The notes under the pieces: model-generated
The model's input: only the letters and a program-made list of their open reading frames with translations
Database searches by the model: none
What the model was told of the DNA's origin: nothing
Position numbers and translations under genes: made by a program
NCBI GenBank assembly: GCA_037481695.1
Contig: JBBFLE010000010.1
Span: 1 to 64,000 of the forward strand
Direction: 5' to 3'
DNA: 64,000 nucleotides
DNA from: a bacterium
Lineage (GTDB): Bacteria > Desulfobacterota > Desulfocorpusculales > Desulfocorpusculum
In this document: positions 35,662 through 45,105 of the stretch, in pieces
Layout of the letters: each line of letters begins with the position of its first letter
Position numbering within the stretch: the first letter of the stretch is position 1

Positions 35662-36474
35662 TTAAGCTCCGAGTCCCAGGAGCTCCATGGAGCGCCTTCG
35701 CACAAAATGGGCTGCCTCCTCCATGCCCTGCCTCTTGAGCATGCGCTCCAGCTCCATGCTCAAGGGAGGATCAAGGCCCAGGGCAGCCAGAACCTCTGGT
35801 TTTTCCATGAGCTTATCGGGGAAACCCTCCAAGGCTATCCGCCCTTCTGACAGCACCAGGGCCCTGGTGGCTCCCCGCATTTCCTCCATGTCCTGGGTGA
35901 TCCACAATACTGCACAGCCTCTTGAAGCATGGAGGTTTTTTACCACATTTCTGATCCTGCGTTTGGATGGGGGATCCAGCATGGCCGTGGGTTCGTCCAG
36001 GATCAGATACTCGGGTTCCATGGCAAGGATTCCCGCTATGGCCACCAGTTGCTTTTGTCCTCCAGATAACTGTTGAGGGGAATGTTCTGCCAGTTCCTCT
36101 ATGCCCACCTCTTTGAGAACCCGCTCCACCCTGTGCTTTACCTGAGCGCTTGAAAGTCCCAGGTTCTCGGGTCCAAAAGCCACATCTGCACTCACAGTGT
36201 CATGAAAAAACTGGTGCTCCGGATTCTGGAACACCAATCCCACCTTGCCCGTCAGGTGTGCGGGGTTGTGTCTTGAGTCCAGACCATCTACCTTGACATG
36301 ACCTGAAGTTGGCACAAGCAAGCCGGCCAACAAATCGGCCAGGGTGGACTTGCCAGAACCGTTGGGTCCAAGAAGTACGGTGAACTCGCCCCTTGGGATC
36401 TCCAGATTCAGCCCATTGAGGATCCAGGGTTTGTCCTTGGCATATCTAAAGCTAAGCTGCTGAATCTGGATCAT
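35662..36474 (-). CDS. bioM: BioM/EcfA ATP-binding subunit of biotin ECF transporter
   Basis: 270 residues. ABC ATPase with Walker A GPNGSGKST, Q loop VFQNPEHQFF, signature LSGGQKQ, Walker B YLILDEPTAML. The Q-loop sequence and the C-terminal extension (EVLAALGLDPPLSMELERML) are typical of cobalt/biotin-type ECF ATPases. The start overlaps the 3' end of bioY by 23 nt. Confidence 0.92.
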   Translation of the reverse strand: MIQIQQLSFRYAKDKPWILNGLNLEIPRGEFTVLLGPNGSGKSTLADLLAGLLVPTSGHVKVDGLDSRHNPAHLTGKVGLVFQNPEHQFFHDTVSADVAFGPENLGLSSAQVKHRVERVLKEVGIEELAEHSPQQLSGGQKQLVAIAGILAMEPEYLILDEPTAMLDPPSKRRIRNVVKNLHASRGCAVLWITQDMEEMRGATRALVLSEGRIALEGFPDKLMEKPEVLAALGLDPPLSMELERMLKRQGMEEAAHFVRRRSMELLGLGA

Positions 36475-37048
36475 ATTTTTTGACCCTGACCCTCCATCTG
36501 GCTATGAGCAAGGCAGCTAAAGAGGCTTTAACCAGATCTCCTGGCAGAAAGGGCATCACCCCCAAGGCAATGGCATTTTCCATGGAGATTCTGCTCACCA
36601 GTGAAAGCCACACAGACCCCAGAGAGTATATGAGAGCCAAGCCGGCCAGACAGGCCAGAAACAGGTAGATCTTTCCTTGGAACCTATGGGTCAGGAATCC
36701 CACCAGAGCTGCCGAGATTACAAATCCCAAGAGATATCCACCACTGGGCCCAAGGATCTTTCCAATCCCCGATGTTCCTCCAGCAAACACAGGAAGGCCG
36801 GCCATTCCCATGAGCAGATAAAGACTCATGCTCACAGCTCCCCAACGGGCTCCCAGAATACCTCCTGCAGCCAATACGAAAAGGCTCTGGAGGGTTATGG
36901 GCACAGGCCCTAAGGGAATGGCCAAGAGGCTGCTGGCGGCTGTCAGAGATGCCATCAATGATGCCAGGACCATCCTGTTGATGAATGAAGCCACCTGGCC
37001 CCCAGGCCGTGCCTGGGCAAAGACCTTGTCTTGGCACTCATCGCACAT
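36452..37048 (-). CDS. bioY: BioY biotin-binding S component
   Basis: 198 residues with six membrane helices. The family motif is clear: IPLGPVPITLQSLFVLAAGGILGARWG and GLPVFAGGTSGIGKILGPSGGYLLGF. Captures biotin in the membrane for the ECF module. The ATG overlaps the end of birA; its Shine-Dalgarno GAGGTGA lies inside birA. Confidence 0.95.
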   Translation of the reverse strand: MCDECQDKVFAQARPGGQVASFINRMVLASLMASLTAASSLLAIPLGPVPITLQSLFVLAAGGILGARWGAVSMSLYLLMGMAGLPVFAGGTSGIGKILGPSGGYLLGFVISAALVGFLTHRFQGKIYLFLACLAGLALIYSLGSVWLSLVSRISMENAIALGVMPFLPGDLVKASLAALLIARWRVRVKKYDPDSAA

Positions 37049-38027
37049 GAATCACCTCGCCATGGGTCACTCTGTGGGGGTGGCCCCCTTGATCCGTCAG
37101 GAGAAGGGCTCCCTGTTCGTCTATGTCTTGGGCTCTTCCAACCACCACACCCCCTTCTGTTTCAACCCCTACCAACCTGCCCAGGGTGACGCTCATATGC
37201 CTCCAGGCATCCGCAATGGGGCCAAAGCCTTCCTTGAGAAGCCTTTTCCATGACTCCTCCACTTCCCAGAGGATCCTGGCCAGGATCTGGGCCCTGGATT
37301 GACGCTTTCCTGTCTCGAGCATCAGGGAGGTAGCCTTCAGGGTGGCAGGTAGATCGCAATTCTCCATGTTAACATTGACCCCGAAGCCCAGGATGAGGTG
37401 GTGTATAGCATCGGCTTCAGCTTCCATTTCAGTTAGGATACCGCCTACTTTTCTGTTTCTTACCATCACGTCATTGGGCCATTTTATCCCAGCTTTTACC
37501 CCCGTCAGTTCCCGGATGGCAAGGCACAGGGCCACACCTCCCAGAAGGGTGATTCGAGGAGCCAGATGGGGGGCGAAATCCGGTCTCAGGACCAAAGAGA
37601 AGTAGAGCCCGCTGCCCAAGGGAGAATGCCAAGATCTGCCAAGCCTTCCCCTGCCCGCTGTTTGAGCTTCAGCCACAACCAAGGTGCCTTCGGCACACCC
37701 CTCAGCAGCCAGGATTTTGGCTTTGTCGTTTGTGGAGCTGAGCTCCTTGAAGTGGTGGTACCCAACCCTTCCCATCACCTTGGTTCGCAAGTAAGGCTCC
37801 ACCTCATGAGCTGTCAGAAGATCCGGGGGCTCCACAAGCCTGTATCCTCTTCGGGGTGACCCTGAAATCTTGTATCCGTTTTTTCTAAGGCTTGTCACAG
37901 CCTTCCAAACAGCGGCCCGGCTGACCCCTTCTCCCTGGGCCAGGGCCTCTCCGGAAAGGAAACAAGGGGACATTTCCCTGAGCTTCTTGAGAACCTTCTC
38001 TTTGAGAACCACGTTATTGCCTCCCAT
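37038..38027 (-). CDS. birA: Bifunctional biotin-protein ligase and biotin repressor
   Basis: 329 residues from the ATG at 38027. An N-terminal winged helix (GEALAQGEGVSRAAVWKAVTSLRKNGYKI) marks the DNA-binding, bifunctional type. Ligase core: STNDKAK, GRGRLGRSWHSPLG (biotinyl-AMP loop), GIKWPNDV, GFGVNVN; then the C-terminal SH3-like domain. Attaches biotin to carboxylases and represses the biotin genes when biotin-AMP is bound. An ATG at 38111 would lie inside the candidate operator, so I prefer 38027. First gene of birA-bioY-bioM-bioN. Confidence 0.93.
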   Translation of the reverse strand: MGGNNVVLKEKVLKKLREMSPCFLSGEALAQGEGVSRAAVWKAVTSLRKNGYKISGSPRRGYRLVEPPDLLTAHEVEPYLRTKVMGRVGYHHFKELSSTNDKAKILAAEGCAEGTLVVAEAQTAGRGRLGRSWHSPLGSGLYFSLVLRPDFAPHLAPRITLLGGVALCLAIRELTGVKAGIKWPNDVMVRNRKVGGILTEMEAEADAIHHLILGFGVNVNMENCDLPATLKATSLMLETGKRQSRAQILARILWEVEESWKRLLKEGFGPIADAWRHMSVTLGRLVGVETEGGVVVGRAQDIDEQGALLLTDQGGHPHRVTHGEVIHVR

Positions 38028-38091
38028 GGTGGAATTGGAAAACGGCCTCCCAGAGCCGAGGCCAAAAGATTTTAGACCCTTTTGATGGAAA

Positions 38092-38131
38092 TCGTCAACA
38101 GGAAAAATCATATCAGGTTTACAAAAACCTG
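38092..38131 (-). promoter_or_regulatory. Candidate BirA operator upstream of birA
   Basis: On the plus strand, GGTTTACAA (38116-38124) equals the right half of the known BirA operator. A degenerate left half, TCGTCAACA (38092-38100, 6 of 9 matches to TTGTAAACC), lies 15 nt away, within the known 14-16 spacing. A perfect overlapping 7-bp inverted repeat, CAGGTTT (38114-38120) and AAACCTG (38125-38131), is centred on ACAA. Confidence 0.5.
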
Positions 38132-38428
38132 AAAGATCATTCCTGCCTGATGATCAGGAGGCTTAAGCAGGCAATGGAGTTCTATCCCTGAGCACTCAAC
38201 AGGGTTTTCGGTGGGGAAGGCCACCCCTTCCCAAACACCCTACAGGTTCAAGCTTTTTCCACATAGATGGGGCAAGGATCCAGCAGGAAAGTCACTGGGC
38301 ACTTGAACACAGATCAGTTCATCCCGGAGGTCTTGGAGTTGAACTCAGTTATTCACTGAGCCTGAAAAATCAGGGCCATCTCCTGGGAGATCAAAGCCTG
38401 GGCACAACTCTGCCTGTTTGCCCGTGGC
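38132..38428. other. Intergenic region between fmdB-like gene and birA
   Basis: Nearly 300 nt without a convincing gene. Small hairpins are present near 38361-38374 (CCTGA/TCAGG with AAAA loop) and near 38378-38391 (ATCTCC/GGAGAT), possibly ending the fmdB-like transcript, which runs in this direction. Confidence 0.35.
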
Positions 38429-38926
38429 TCAAAGGCTGTACAGGGTATCGTCAAACCTGGGGGCAGGTCTTTTGGGTTTCCCACCCTTCTTGGATGAGGC
38501 TGCGAAAGGATCCGCTTCTTCCAGCAGGTCTCCCATCTGAGCCTCGATCTCCTCTGGATCCTGGCCTGCCTCCATGCGCTGGATGGCCTCTTCCATGGCA
38601 GGGCCCAGATTCAGCCCCGTCATGTCAGAGAGCTTTCTCATGAGCTGGGCGGCCTGGCGGGGATCTTCCTCGTCCAGGGATTCTGCCTCCTGGGCCAAGG
38701 CAGCCATGGCCCTCTCCATCTTATCCTCGTCTATGTCAGCAAGGGGGTAATCCTCATCCTCTGTGCCCCCCTTGCTTTTTCGCAAAGTGGAAAAAGGAGA
38801 AAGCCATCTTTCCAATTCCTGCCTTGGACATTTGGGACAAGCGGGTTTTTTTTGTGTATCCACCTTTGGGGAAAAGAAGTTGTAGATGGTGTTACAATCA
38901 GGGCAAAAGAACTCGTAAATGGGCAT
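38429..38926 (-). CDS. FmdB-type zinc-ribbon protein
   Basis: 165 residues. N-terminus MPIYEFFCPDCNTIYNF, with a second pair CPKC, is the FmdB_1 zinc ribbon (about 1-45). The remainder is acidic and helical and ends in a basic tail (SSKKGGKPKRPAPRFDD). FmdB-like proteins are assumed to be regulatory but targets are unknown. Start taken at the ATG preceded by AAGAGGTG. Confidence 0.85.
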   Translation of the reverse strand: MPIYEFFCPDCNTIYNFFSPKVDTQKKPACPKCPRQELERWLSPFSTLRKSKGGTEDEDYPLADIDEDKMERAMAALAQEAESLDEEDPRQAAQLMRKLSDMTGLNLGPAMEEAIQRMEAGQDPEEIEAQMGDLLEEADPFAASSKKGGKPKRPAPRFDDTLYSL

Positions 38927-39053
38927 GGTCTGCACCTCTTAGAAGAGCTTTTCCTGAACCCATCTATGGGTGCCAAAAAGATATTATTCAGGCAAGCCCC
39001 CCTGCGGTCAATACAGCGTGGGCTGCAAGAGACAGGACCCTGTGCTTTTGGAC

Positions 39054-39083
39054 TTGACCTTTTGCCTCAAACAGGGGCAGAAT
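39054..39083 (+). promoter_or_regulatory. Candidate sigma70 promoter of the ABC importer genes
   Basis: TTGACC (39054-39059), an 18-nt spacer, then CAGAAT (39078-39083). The -35 is good, the -10 matches four of six. It is followed by a 10-bp hairpin before the gene at 39166. Confidence 0.4.
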
Positions 39084-39106
39084 TCTTCAAAGCCATGTTA
39101 GGCCCA

Positions 39107-39138
39107 GGGGCCACCCAGGCTGAAGCTCGGGTGGCCCC
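39107..39138 (+). repeat. 10-bp hairpin in the leader of the ABC importer
   Basis: GGGGCCACCC (39107-39116) pairs perfectly with GGGTGGCCCC (39129-39138) around a 12-nt loop, followed by TTTG. It ends 27 nt before the first start codon and downstream of the candidate promoter, so attenuation or operator function is possible. Confidence 0.5.
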
Positions 39139-39165
39139 TTTGAATTTCAGAGCAAGGAGTCTTTC

Positions 39166-40350
39166 ATGAGCCTGATGGGTAAGAGAATGATCTTGGTGAG
39201 TTTGGCAGTTGGCCTTCTCCTGGGGAACCTGGGCCAGGCAGATGAGCTGCGAATCGGAGCCACCATCTCCCAGACAGGGCATTTTGCCTCTGAGGTGGGC
39301 CCCTTCGGGGATTTCTTGAATACCTGGGCCCGGGAGCTAAACAGCCAGGGAGGGGTCTTCTGGGCTGGGAGGAGAGTGCCTGTTCGACTCTTTATCTATG
39401 ATGACAGAAGCGACGAGGCCACTTCTAGACGCCTGTACGAAAAGATGGCCACGATGGACAGGGTTCACCTCATGCTGGGACCCTACTCCAGCCCCCTTAC
39501 CTTTGCAGCCTCCACGGCCGCCGAAATCCACAAGGTCCCCTTCCTGGCCATATGCGCCAACTCCCCCAGGATCTATCAGAGGGGGTACCAATGGATAGCA
39601 TGCCTCATAGACGAGGCACCCAGGTACACCCATCGCTACTGGGAGATGATAAAGGCAGAAGGGCTTGCCAAGAGCGTCTCCTTTGTGGTGGAAGACACCC
39701 TGCACCCCAAAGGAGTGTCCCAAGGGGCCACGGTGCTGGCAAGAGAGGCCGGGCTGGAAGTTCTTTCCACCCACGTGGCCCCCAGGGACACGCGGGATTT
39801 CACTCCAATTCTTCTCAAGCTCAAGGCTGAGGACCCCGACATCCTCTTCGTTTCAGCCAATATTGCTTTTGCGACCCTGTTCATGGGCCAGGCTCGGGAG
39901 CATGGCCTTAGGCCCCGTGAGTTCCACGTCATTCATCATGGAGGAGCTTTTCACAGGGCCCTGGGTTGGGCAGCTGAGGGGGTTACGGGGCAGTCCTACT
40001 GGTCTGTGGGCATGGGTGGTCCTGGAAGCCAACGCTTTCTTGATCTTCTCTCCAAGAGCAGGATCTCCCTGGAAGACTATCCTTGGGTCCCGGCGTACAT
40101 GATGGCCATCCAGGTGGTGGAGGATGTCATGGCCAGAAGCAAGAGCCTAGAACCAAGCGAGCTGTTGAAGGCCCTAAAGAGCAGCCAAACAGAAACAATA
40201 GGCGGCAGGGTCTATTTCAGACAAGACGGAGTGGGCTCCATAAACACATATCCTTCTCAGATCCAGGAGGGCTCTTACCAGATCATATGGCCACCGGGCC
40301 TGGCCACAGCCTCCCACAGATACCCCTCCAAACATGGAGCAGGGAACTGA
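39166..40350 (+). CDS. Branched-chain amino acid-type ABC substrate-binding protein
   Basis: 394 residues with a signal peptide (KRMILVSLAVGLLLGNLGQA) and a LivK/periplasmic-binding fold (LRIGATISQTGHFASEVGPFG, VHLMLGPYSSPLTFAAS, PDILFVSANIAFATLF). Should bind an amino acid, amide or aromatic acid in the periplasm. AAGGAGT precedes ATG 39166. Its stop overlaps the permease start (TGATG). Confidence 0.9.
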   Translation: MSLMGKRMILVSLAVGLLLGNLGQADELRIGATISQTGHFASEVGPFGDFLNTWARELNSQGGVFWAGRRVPVRLFIYDDRSDEATSRRLYEKMATMDRVHLMLGPYSSPLTFAASTAAEIHKVPFLAICANSPRIYQRGYQWIACLIDEAPRYTHRYWEMIKAEGLAKSVSFVVEDTLHPKGVSQGATVLAREAGLEVLSTHVAPRDTRDFTPILLKLKAEDPDILFVSANIAFATLFMGQAREHGLRPREFHVIHHGGAFHRALGWAAEGVTGQSYWSVGMGGPGSQRFLDLLSKSRISLEDYPWVPAYMMAIQVVEDVMARSKSLEPSELLKALKSSQTETIGGRVYFRQDGVGSINTYPSQIQEGSYQIIWPPGLATASHRYPSKHGAGN

Positions 40351-41204
40351 TGCTGGTTCAATTTCAAGTGGTTCTCCAGGGTGTGGCCACTGGTAGCCTC
40401 TATGGTGTCTTGGCCTTGGGACTGCAGCTCATACTTGGATCCACGGGAAAAGTTCACCTGGGAGTGGGCCAGCTTGCAGTGGTAGCGGCCTTGGCATCCG
40501 TGGAGCTGTCTCAAACATATGGCAGTTATCCCTTGCCTTATGCCTTGGGAGGGGCCCTTTTCCTGGGACTCATCTCTGTCTTGGCTCATCCTCCTGCCTT
40601 TTGGAGGCTCTTGAGCCATGGCCATGCAGAAAGATCCATCTTGCTCATCACCCTGGGGGGGGCCATGAGCCTAGAGGGGCTCACCCAGTGGGTATGGCCC
40701 CTTCCTCTGACGGCTTTACCAGTGTCTGGAGAAATCTTTTCCCAGGCTGAATTGATCCCTTTTCCCAAGACCAAGGCCATGGCTTTCTTGGGTTCCTTGG
40801 GGATTTCTGCGTTTCTGTGGGGAATTCTCAGGTGGAGCAGAAGGGGAAAGGCATTGAGGGCCTGGAACATGGGGGCCGAAGAGCTGAGGCTGGTGGGAAT
40901 CGATCCCACAGGCTTGGGGAAATGGGTCACCTCCATGGGGCTGGCCACGGTTGGAGTTGGGGGGGTGCTGCTGGGAGCCACCCAGGTGGTGACCGTTCAG
41001 GATGGTCTGGGTTGGACCATAAAAGCACTTTGCCTTGCGGTCCTGGGCCGAGGTCTGAGCCCCCTTAGGACTATGGGCCTTGGATGGGCCATGGGTGGGG
41101 GGGAGGCCCTGGTGTCTTATTGGTTGGGAGCTCAATGGCATCCACTCTTGGCCCCAGGCCTGCTATTTCTGGTCTTGTCCTCTCGAAACAGGCGCCTACA
41201 ATGA
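40350..41204 (+). CDS. LivH-type ABC permease
   Basis: 284 residues, mostly hydrophobic. VVLQGVATGSLYGVLALGLQLILGSTGKVHLGVG is the typical LivH start, and NMGAEELRLVGIDPTGLGKWVTSMG is the cytoplasmic EAA-like loop that contacts the ATPase. The in-frame ATG at 40083 lies deep inside the previous gene and is not a real start. Confidence 0.88.
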   Translation: MLVQFQVVLQGVATGSLYGVLALGLQLILGSTGKVHLGVGQLAVVAALASVELSQTYGSYPLPYALGGALFLGLISVLAHPPAFWRLLSHGHAERSILLITLGGAMSLEGLTQWVWPLPLTALPVSGEIFSQAELIPFPKTKAMAFLGSLGISAFLWGILRWSRRGKALRAWNMGAEELRLVGIDPTGLGKWVTSMGLATVGVGGVLLGATQVVTVQDGLGWTIKALCLAVLGRGLSPLRTMGLGWAMGGGEALVSYWLGAQWHPLLAPGLLFLVLSSRNRRLQ

Positions 41205-42136
41205 GATATTTGGGAAGCATCCTTGTGTGGCTTTCGGGGGCAGCCCTCTTGGCTTTGGGGCTTTTTTTTCTTGGGCCTTATGGATCACTGATAGTTTGGA
41301 GCTTGTGCCAACAGGTGATCTTGGCCTTGAGCTACAGCTTCATAGGAGGCATGGGTGGGGAGATTCACCTGGGCCACGGTGCCTTCTTTGGCTTGGGTGC
41401 TTACAGCAGTGCCATCTTTCTTCAGGCTGGACAACCTTGGTGGCTGGCTCTTTTTATGGCCTGGGCATCGGGCATGCTCATGTGTGTGATGACGGCCCCG
41501 TTTCTCGTCAAGATGAGGGGGGCTGATTTTGCTGTTGGTTCTTTTTGCCTGGCATTGTTTCTAAATACACTGGCTAGAAATCTACAGGAATTTACTGGGG
41601 GTACGGCTGGGATCTCGGTTTCCATGCTTTCCAAGGAGATCCCTTATGTGTGCACTTTGGTGCTCTTGGGGGTAACTCTGTGGACTCACCAAAAACTCAT
41701 GGGCTCTGGCTGGGGCAGGTCGCTTCGGGCAGTGGGGATGGATCCCTTGGCAGCCCGGCACTTGGGCATAAATGACGAATCCTTGAGGACTCAGGCCCTG
41801 CTTTTGGGATCAGCCTTGGCCTCTTGGGCCGGGGGGATCTATCCGCTCCAAAGCGGTTACGTGAGTCCGGATTCGGCCTTGGGCACAGAGGTTCTTTTGA
41901 CACCTGTGGTTTCGGTTCTACTGGGTGGATCCAGATCCACTTGGGGTCCTGTTTTGGGGGCCGCCACGATCTTTTTGGCTCAGGAGCTTATCTTGACAAG
42001 GTTCCAGGGTTGGACCCTCTTGGCCTTCGGCCTCATCATTGCTACCACAGGCTTTCACGTCTCAGAAGGACTGGACTCCTGGCTTGACTCCAAAATACTC
42101 AGATATTTCAGGCACTCCAGAGCCGATGCTTCTTGA
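41201..42136 (+). CDS. LivM-type ABC permease
   Basis: 311 residues. [29 protein letters not shown] is the LivM hallmark; [17 protein letters not shown] is the ATPase-contact loop. It overlaps the previous stop (ATGA). The last 29 nt overlap the end of mnmG on the other strand. No LivG or LivF ATPase follows, so the importer would need ATPases from another locus. Confidence 0.9.
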   Translation: MRYLGSILVWLSGAALLALGLFFLGPYGSLIVWSLCQQVILALSYSFIGGMGGEIHLGHGAFFGLGAYSSAIFLQAGQPWWLALFMAWASGMLMCVMTAPFLVKMRGADFAVGSFCLALFLNTLARNLQEFTGGTAGISVSMLSKEIPYVCTLVLLGVTLWTHQKLMGSGWGRSLRAVGMDPLAARHLGINDESLRTQALLLGSALASWAGGIYPLQSGYVSPDSALGTEVLLTPVVSVLLGGSRSTWGPVLGAATIFLAQELILTRFQGWTLLAFGLIIATTGFHVSEGLDSWLDSKILRYFRHSRADAS

Positions 42137-43976
42137 GGTGGATCATCAAGGCGGCAATGGCAGCCGGGGTGACCCCTGAGATCCGTGAGGCCTGTCCAAG
42201 GCTCAAGGGTTTGATCCTGCTCAGTTTTTCCACCACCTCCTTGGACAGCCCATGCACCGCTTTGTAATCCAAATCCGGTGGAATCCTGCGGTATTCCATG
42301 GATTTGAACCGTTCGACCTCCCTTAGCTGCCTCTCTATGTAACCGTCATACTTGACCTGGATCTCCACTTCCTCCTCAACTTCTTGGGGCAGGGGGGCTC
42401 TGTTGGGATCAAGAGGGGCCAGATCCCTATACCTGATCCCAGGGCGCCGAAGCAGGGCTTTTAGGCTGAGAGGCTCTTCCAGAGCAGCAGATCCTAGCTC
42501 CTCCAGCACATGGTCCACCTCCCTGGAGGGCTTCACCCTGGTTTTCTCCAACCTTTCCAGCTCCAGGGCTATGGCCTCTTTCTTCCTGCAAAAACTTTCG
42601 TACTCCTGGGCTGTGACAAGCCCCACATGAAACCCCTTGTCCCTGAGGCGCAGATCAGCATTGTCTTCCCTGAGAAGCAGCCTGTATTCGGCCCTGGAGG
42701 TGAACATGCGATAGGGTTCCTGTGTGGACTTGGTAATCAGGTCATCTATCAACACCCCGATGTAGGCTTCCGAGCGGTCCAGCACAAGGGAATCTTTTCC
42801 CTCCAAAGCCAAAGCAGCGTTTATACCAGCCACCAATCCCTGAGCTGCGGCTTCTTCATAGCCCGAGGTGCCGTTGATCTGGCCAGCCAGGTAAAGCCCC
42901 CGGATCTCTTTCATCTCCAGCGTAGGCCAAAGATGGGTGGGGTCCACGAAGTCATATTCTATGGCGTATCCGGGTTTGATGATCTCGGCCTGCTCCAGAC
43001 CCGGTATGGATCTGACCATTCTCAACTGGATGTCCAGGGGAAGGCTGGTGGATATGCCGTTGGGATATATCTCCAGGGTGTCCAGACCTTCGGGTTCCAG
43101 GAATATCTGGTGCCTTTCCTTCTCCGGGAACCTGACCACCTTGTCCTCTACAGAAGGGCAGTACCTGGCTCCTACGCCTCGGATCAGACCCTGATAGAGG
43201 GGGGAGCGCTCCAGTCCCTCTCTGATGATTTCGTGGGTCTGCTCAGTGGTGTAAGTGATGTGGCATGGCACCTGCGGCAAGGGTATCTTCTTGGTGGAAA
43301 AAGAAAAGGGCATGGGTGGATCATCCCCCCACTGCACCTGGAGCCGTGATGTGTCCACGGTCTTGCCATCCAGCCTTGGGGTGGTTCCGGTTTTCAACCT
43401 GCCCATGCGAAGGCCCAGTGAACGCAAGAACTCCGAGAGGCCCACAGAGGGTAGATCCCCCATGCGCCCTGCCGGGAAGCTCTTGAGGCCTATGTGAACC
43501 AGTCCTTGCAGGAAGGTGCCTGTGGTTACTATGACTGCCCTTGCACCTATTTTCTCTCCCAGGGAGGTCTCCACACCCTCAACTCTATCCCCCTTGAGCA
43601 GGATCTTTTCCACCAAAGCCTGCCTAATGGAGAGCCCTGGCTGGCCTTCCAACACCCTTCTCATGCGCCTTGCGTACCTGAACATGTCCGCCTGGGCCCT
43701 GGAGGACCATACTGCAGGACCCTTTTTTGTGTTGAGACGCCTAAACTGGATACCCGTGAGATCTATGTTCCTGGCCATCTCTCCGCCCAGGGCATCTATC
43801 TCTTTGACCAACTGCCCCTTGGCCAATCCTCCTATGGCCGGATTGCAGGACATCCAGGCTATGTGGTCCACATTCATTGTTAGAAGAAGAGTCTTGTGGG
43901 CCTTCCTGGCACAGGCCAGTGCAGCCTCGCAGCCGGCATGGCCTCCCCCGATGATTATGACTTCATATTGCTCCAA
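42108..43976 (-). CDS. mnmG: tRNA uridine-5-carboxymethylaminomethyl(34) synthesis enzyme, TTG start
   Basis: 622 residues when started at the TTG at 43976, which has GGAGAGG upstream and gives the normal N-terminus [18 protein letters not shown]. The ATG at 44123 would add 49 unrelated residues. FAD-binding site at the start, [35 protein letters not shown], and the C-terminal helical domain ([20 protein letters not shown]-like) are all present. With MnmE it modifies U34 of certain tRNAs. mnmE is not in the window. Confidence 0.94.
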   Translation of the reverse strand: MEQYEVIIIGGGHAGCEAALACARKAHKTLLLTMNVDHIAWMSCNPAIGGLAKGQLVKEIDALGGEMARNIDLTGIQFRRLNTKKGPAVWSSRAQADMFRYARRMRRVLEGQPGLSIRQALVEKILLKGDRVEGVETSLGEKIGARAVIVTTGTFLQGLVHIGLKSFPAGRMGDLPSVGLSEFLRSLGLRMGRLKTGTTPRLDGKTVDTSRLQVQWGDDPPMPFSFSTKKIPLPQVPCHITYTTEQTHEIIREGLERSPLYQGLIRGVGARYCPSVEDKVVRFPEKERHQIFLEPEGLDTLEIYPNGISTSLPLDIQLRMVRSIPGLEQAEIIKPGYAIEYDFVDPTHLWPTLEMKEIRGLYLAGQINGTSGYEEAAAQGLVAGINAALALEGKDSLVLDRSEAYIGVLIDDLITKSTQEPYRMFTSRAEYRLLLREDNADLRLRDKGFHVGLVTAQEYESFCRKKEAIALELERLEKTRVKPSREVDHVLEELGSAALEEPLSLKALLRRPGIRYRDLAPLDPNRAPLPQEVEEEVEIQVKYDGYIERQLREVERFKSMEYRRIPPDLDYKAVHGLSKEVVEKLSRIKPLSLGQASRISGVTPAAIAALMIHLKKHRLWSA

Positions 43977-44147
43977 AAAAGCCTCTCCCTTCTTGATCTC
44001 TCCAAAATATGATAACACAAACCTCACCCTGGCCCGATGATCAATGAAATCCCAAAGACCCGGGAGATGATATGCTTTGCTGCCATCTGGCCAGCCTCTC
44101 CAATCTTGAGGCTTGGGTTCCATGGGGCAATGGACTCATGGAATTGC

Positions 44148-44176
44148 TTGAACCAGATGGCCTGGACTGCTAGAAT
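44148..44176 (+). promoter_or_regulatory. Sigma70-type promoter of the 44-52 kb catabolic operon
   Basis: TTGAAC (44148-44153), a 17-nt spacer and TAGAAT (44171-44176). The -35 is identical to the one before hdrA. Start of transcription near 44183, leaving a leader of about 80 nt. Confidence 0.6.
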
Positions 44177-44263
44177 CCCGGCCGAACCCCCAAGAGCAAC
44201 TCTAACAGGAAGGGCCGTGGATTTAGATTTTCTCACCCATATTGGCAAGAGAGGAATTGTCCC

Positions 44264-45097
44264 ATGGGAGAGCTGGAGGGCAAGACAGCTATAATCACAG
44301 GGGCTGGCAGCAGGGAGGGGATCGGGTTTGCCGTGGCCAGGGCCTTGGCTCAGGAGGGGGCTAGGGTGGCCTTGGCAGATCTTTGTAGAGATCTGGATTC
44401 TCCGGGTTACTACAAGCTTCCCACTCGGGAGGATCTGGATAAGACGGCCTGGGAGCTAAGCTCCTTAGGGGTCAAGACAATGGCGGTGCAGCTGGATGTG
44501 ACATCTCAGGAATCGGTTCAAGAAATGGTCCGCTCTGTGGTGGAGGAGTTGGGGGGGATACACATACTGGTCAACAACGCAGGGGGCGCTCCAGGGCCAG
44601 GACCACTTCATCTCATGGAGGAGTCTGCCTGGAGAAAAACCCTGGAGATAAATCTTCACGGCACCTTTCTGGTATCCAGGGCCGTGGTGGCTCAGATGCT
44701 TCAACAGGGAAAGGGAGGGGCCATCGTGAACGTGGCCTCCAAGGCCGGCAAGGTGCCCAGAGCCTTTGCAGGCGCCTACTGTGTTGCCAAGGCCGCGGTG
44801 ATAATGCTTACAAGGGTCCAGGCTCTGGAGCTGGCAGCCCATGGCATAAGGGTCAATGCAGTGTGCCCTGCCCAGATAGAGACCCCTTTGGAGCGTTGGA
44901 GCTGGGAGCTGGAGGCCAGAGTATTGGGAAAACAACTGGATCAGGTACGCCAAGAAAAGCTCTCCCAGATACCTGTGGGGAGATTGGGTGCTCCCAGGGA
45001 TGTGGCCGAGGCCGTACGGTTCCTCGTCTCTGATCGGGCCTCTTATATGACCGGCCAGGCCATAAACATAACAGGCGGCCAGCTCATGATCCTTTGA
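44264..45097 (+). CDS. Short-chain dehydrogenase/reductase
   Basis: 277 residues. NAD(P) site TGAGSREGIGFAVA, NNAG in VNNAGGAPG, catalytic Ser in VNVASKAGK and Y-x-x-x-K in YCVAK; C-terminal MTGQAINITGGQ. An insert after the second strand (LDSPGYYKLPTREDLDKTAWE) is longer than in FabG. Probably oxidises a secondary alcohol or hydroxy acid. First gene of the operon. Confidence 0.92.
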   Translation: MGELEGKTAIITGAGSREGIGFAVARALAQEGARVALADLCRDLDSPGYYKLPTREDLDKTAWELSSLGVKTMAVQLDVTSQESVQEMVRSVVEELGGIHILVNNAGGAPGPGPLHLMEESAWRKTLEINLHGTFLVSRAVVAQMLQQGKGGAIVNVASKAGKVPRAFAGAYCVAKAAVIMLTRVQALELAAHGIRVNAVCPAQIETPLERWSWELEARVLGKQLDQVRQEKLSQIPVGRLGAPRDVAEAVRFLVSDRASYMTGQAINITGGQLMIL

Positions 45098-45105
45098 CAA
45101 GATCC

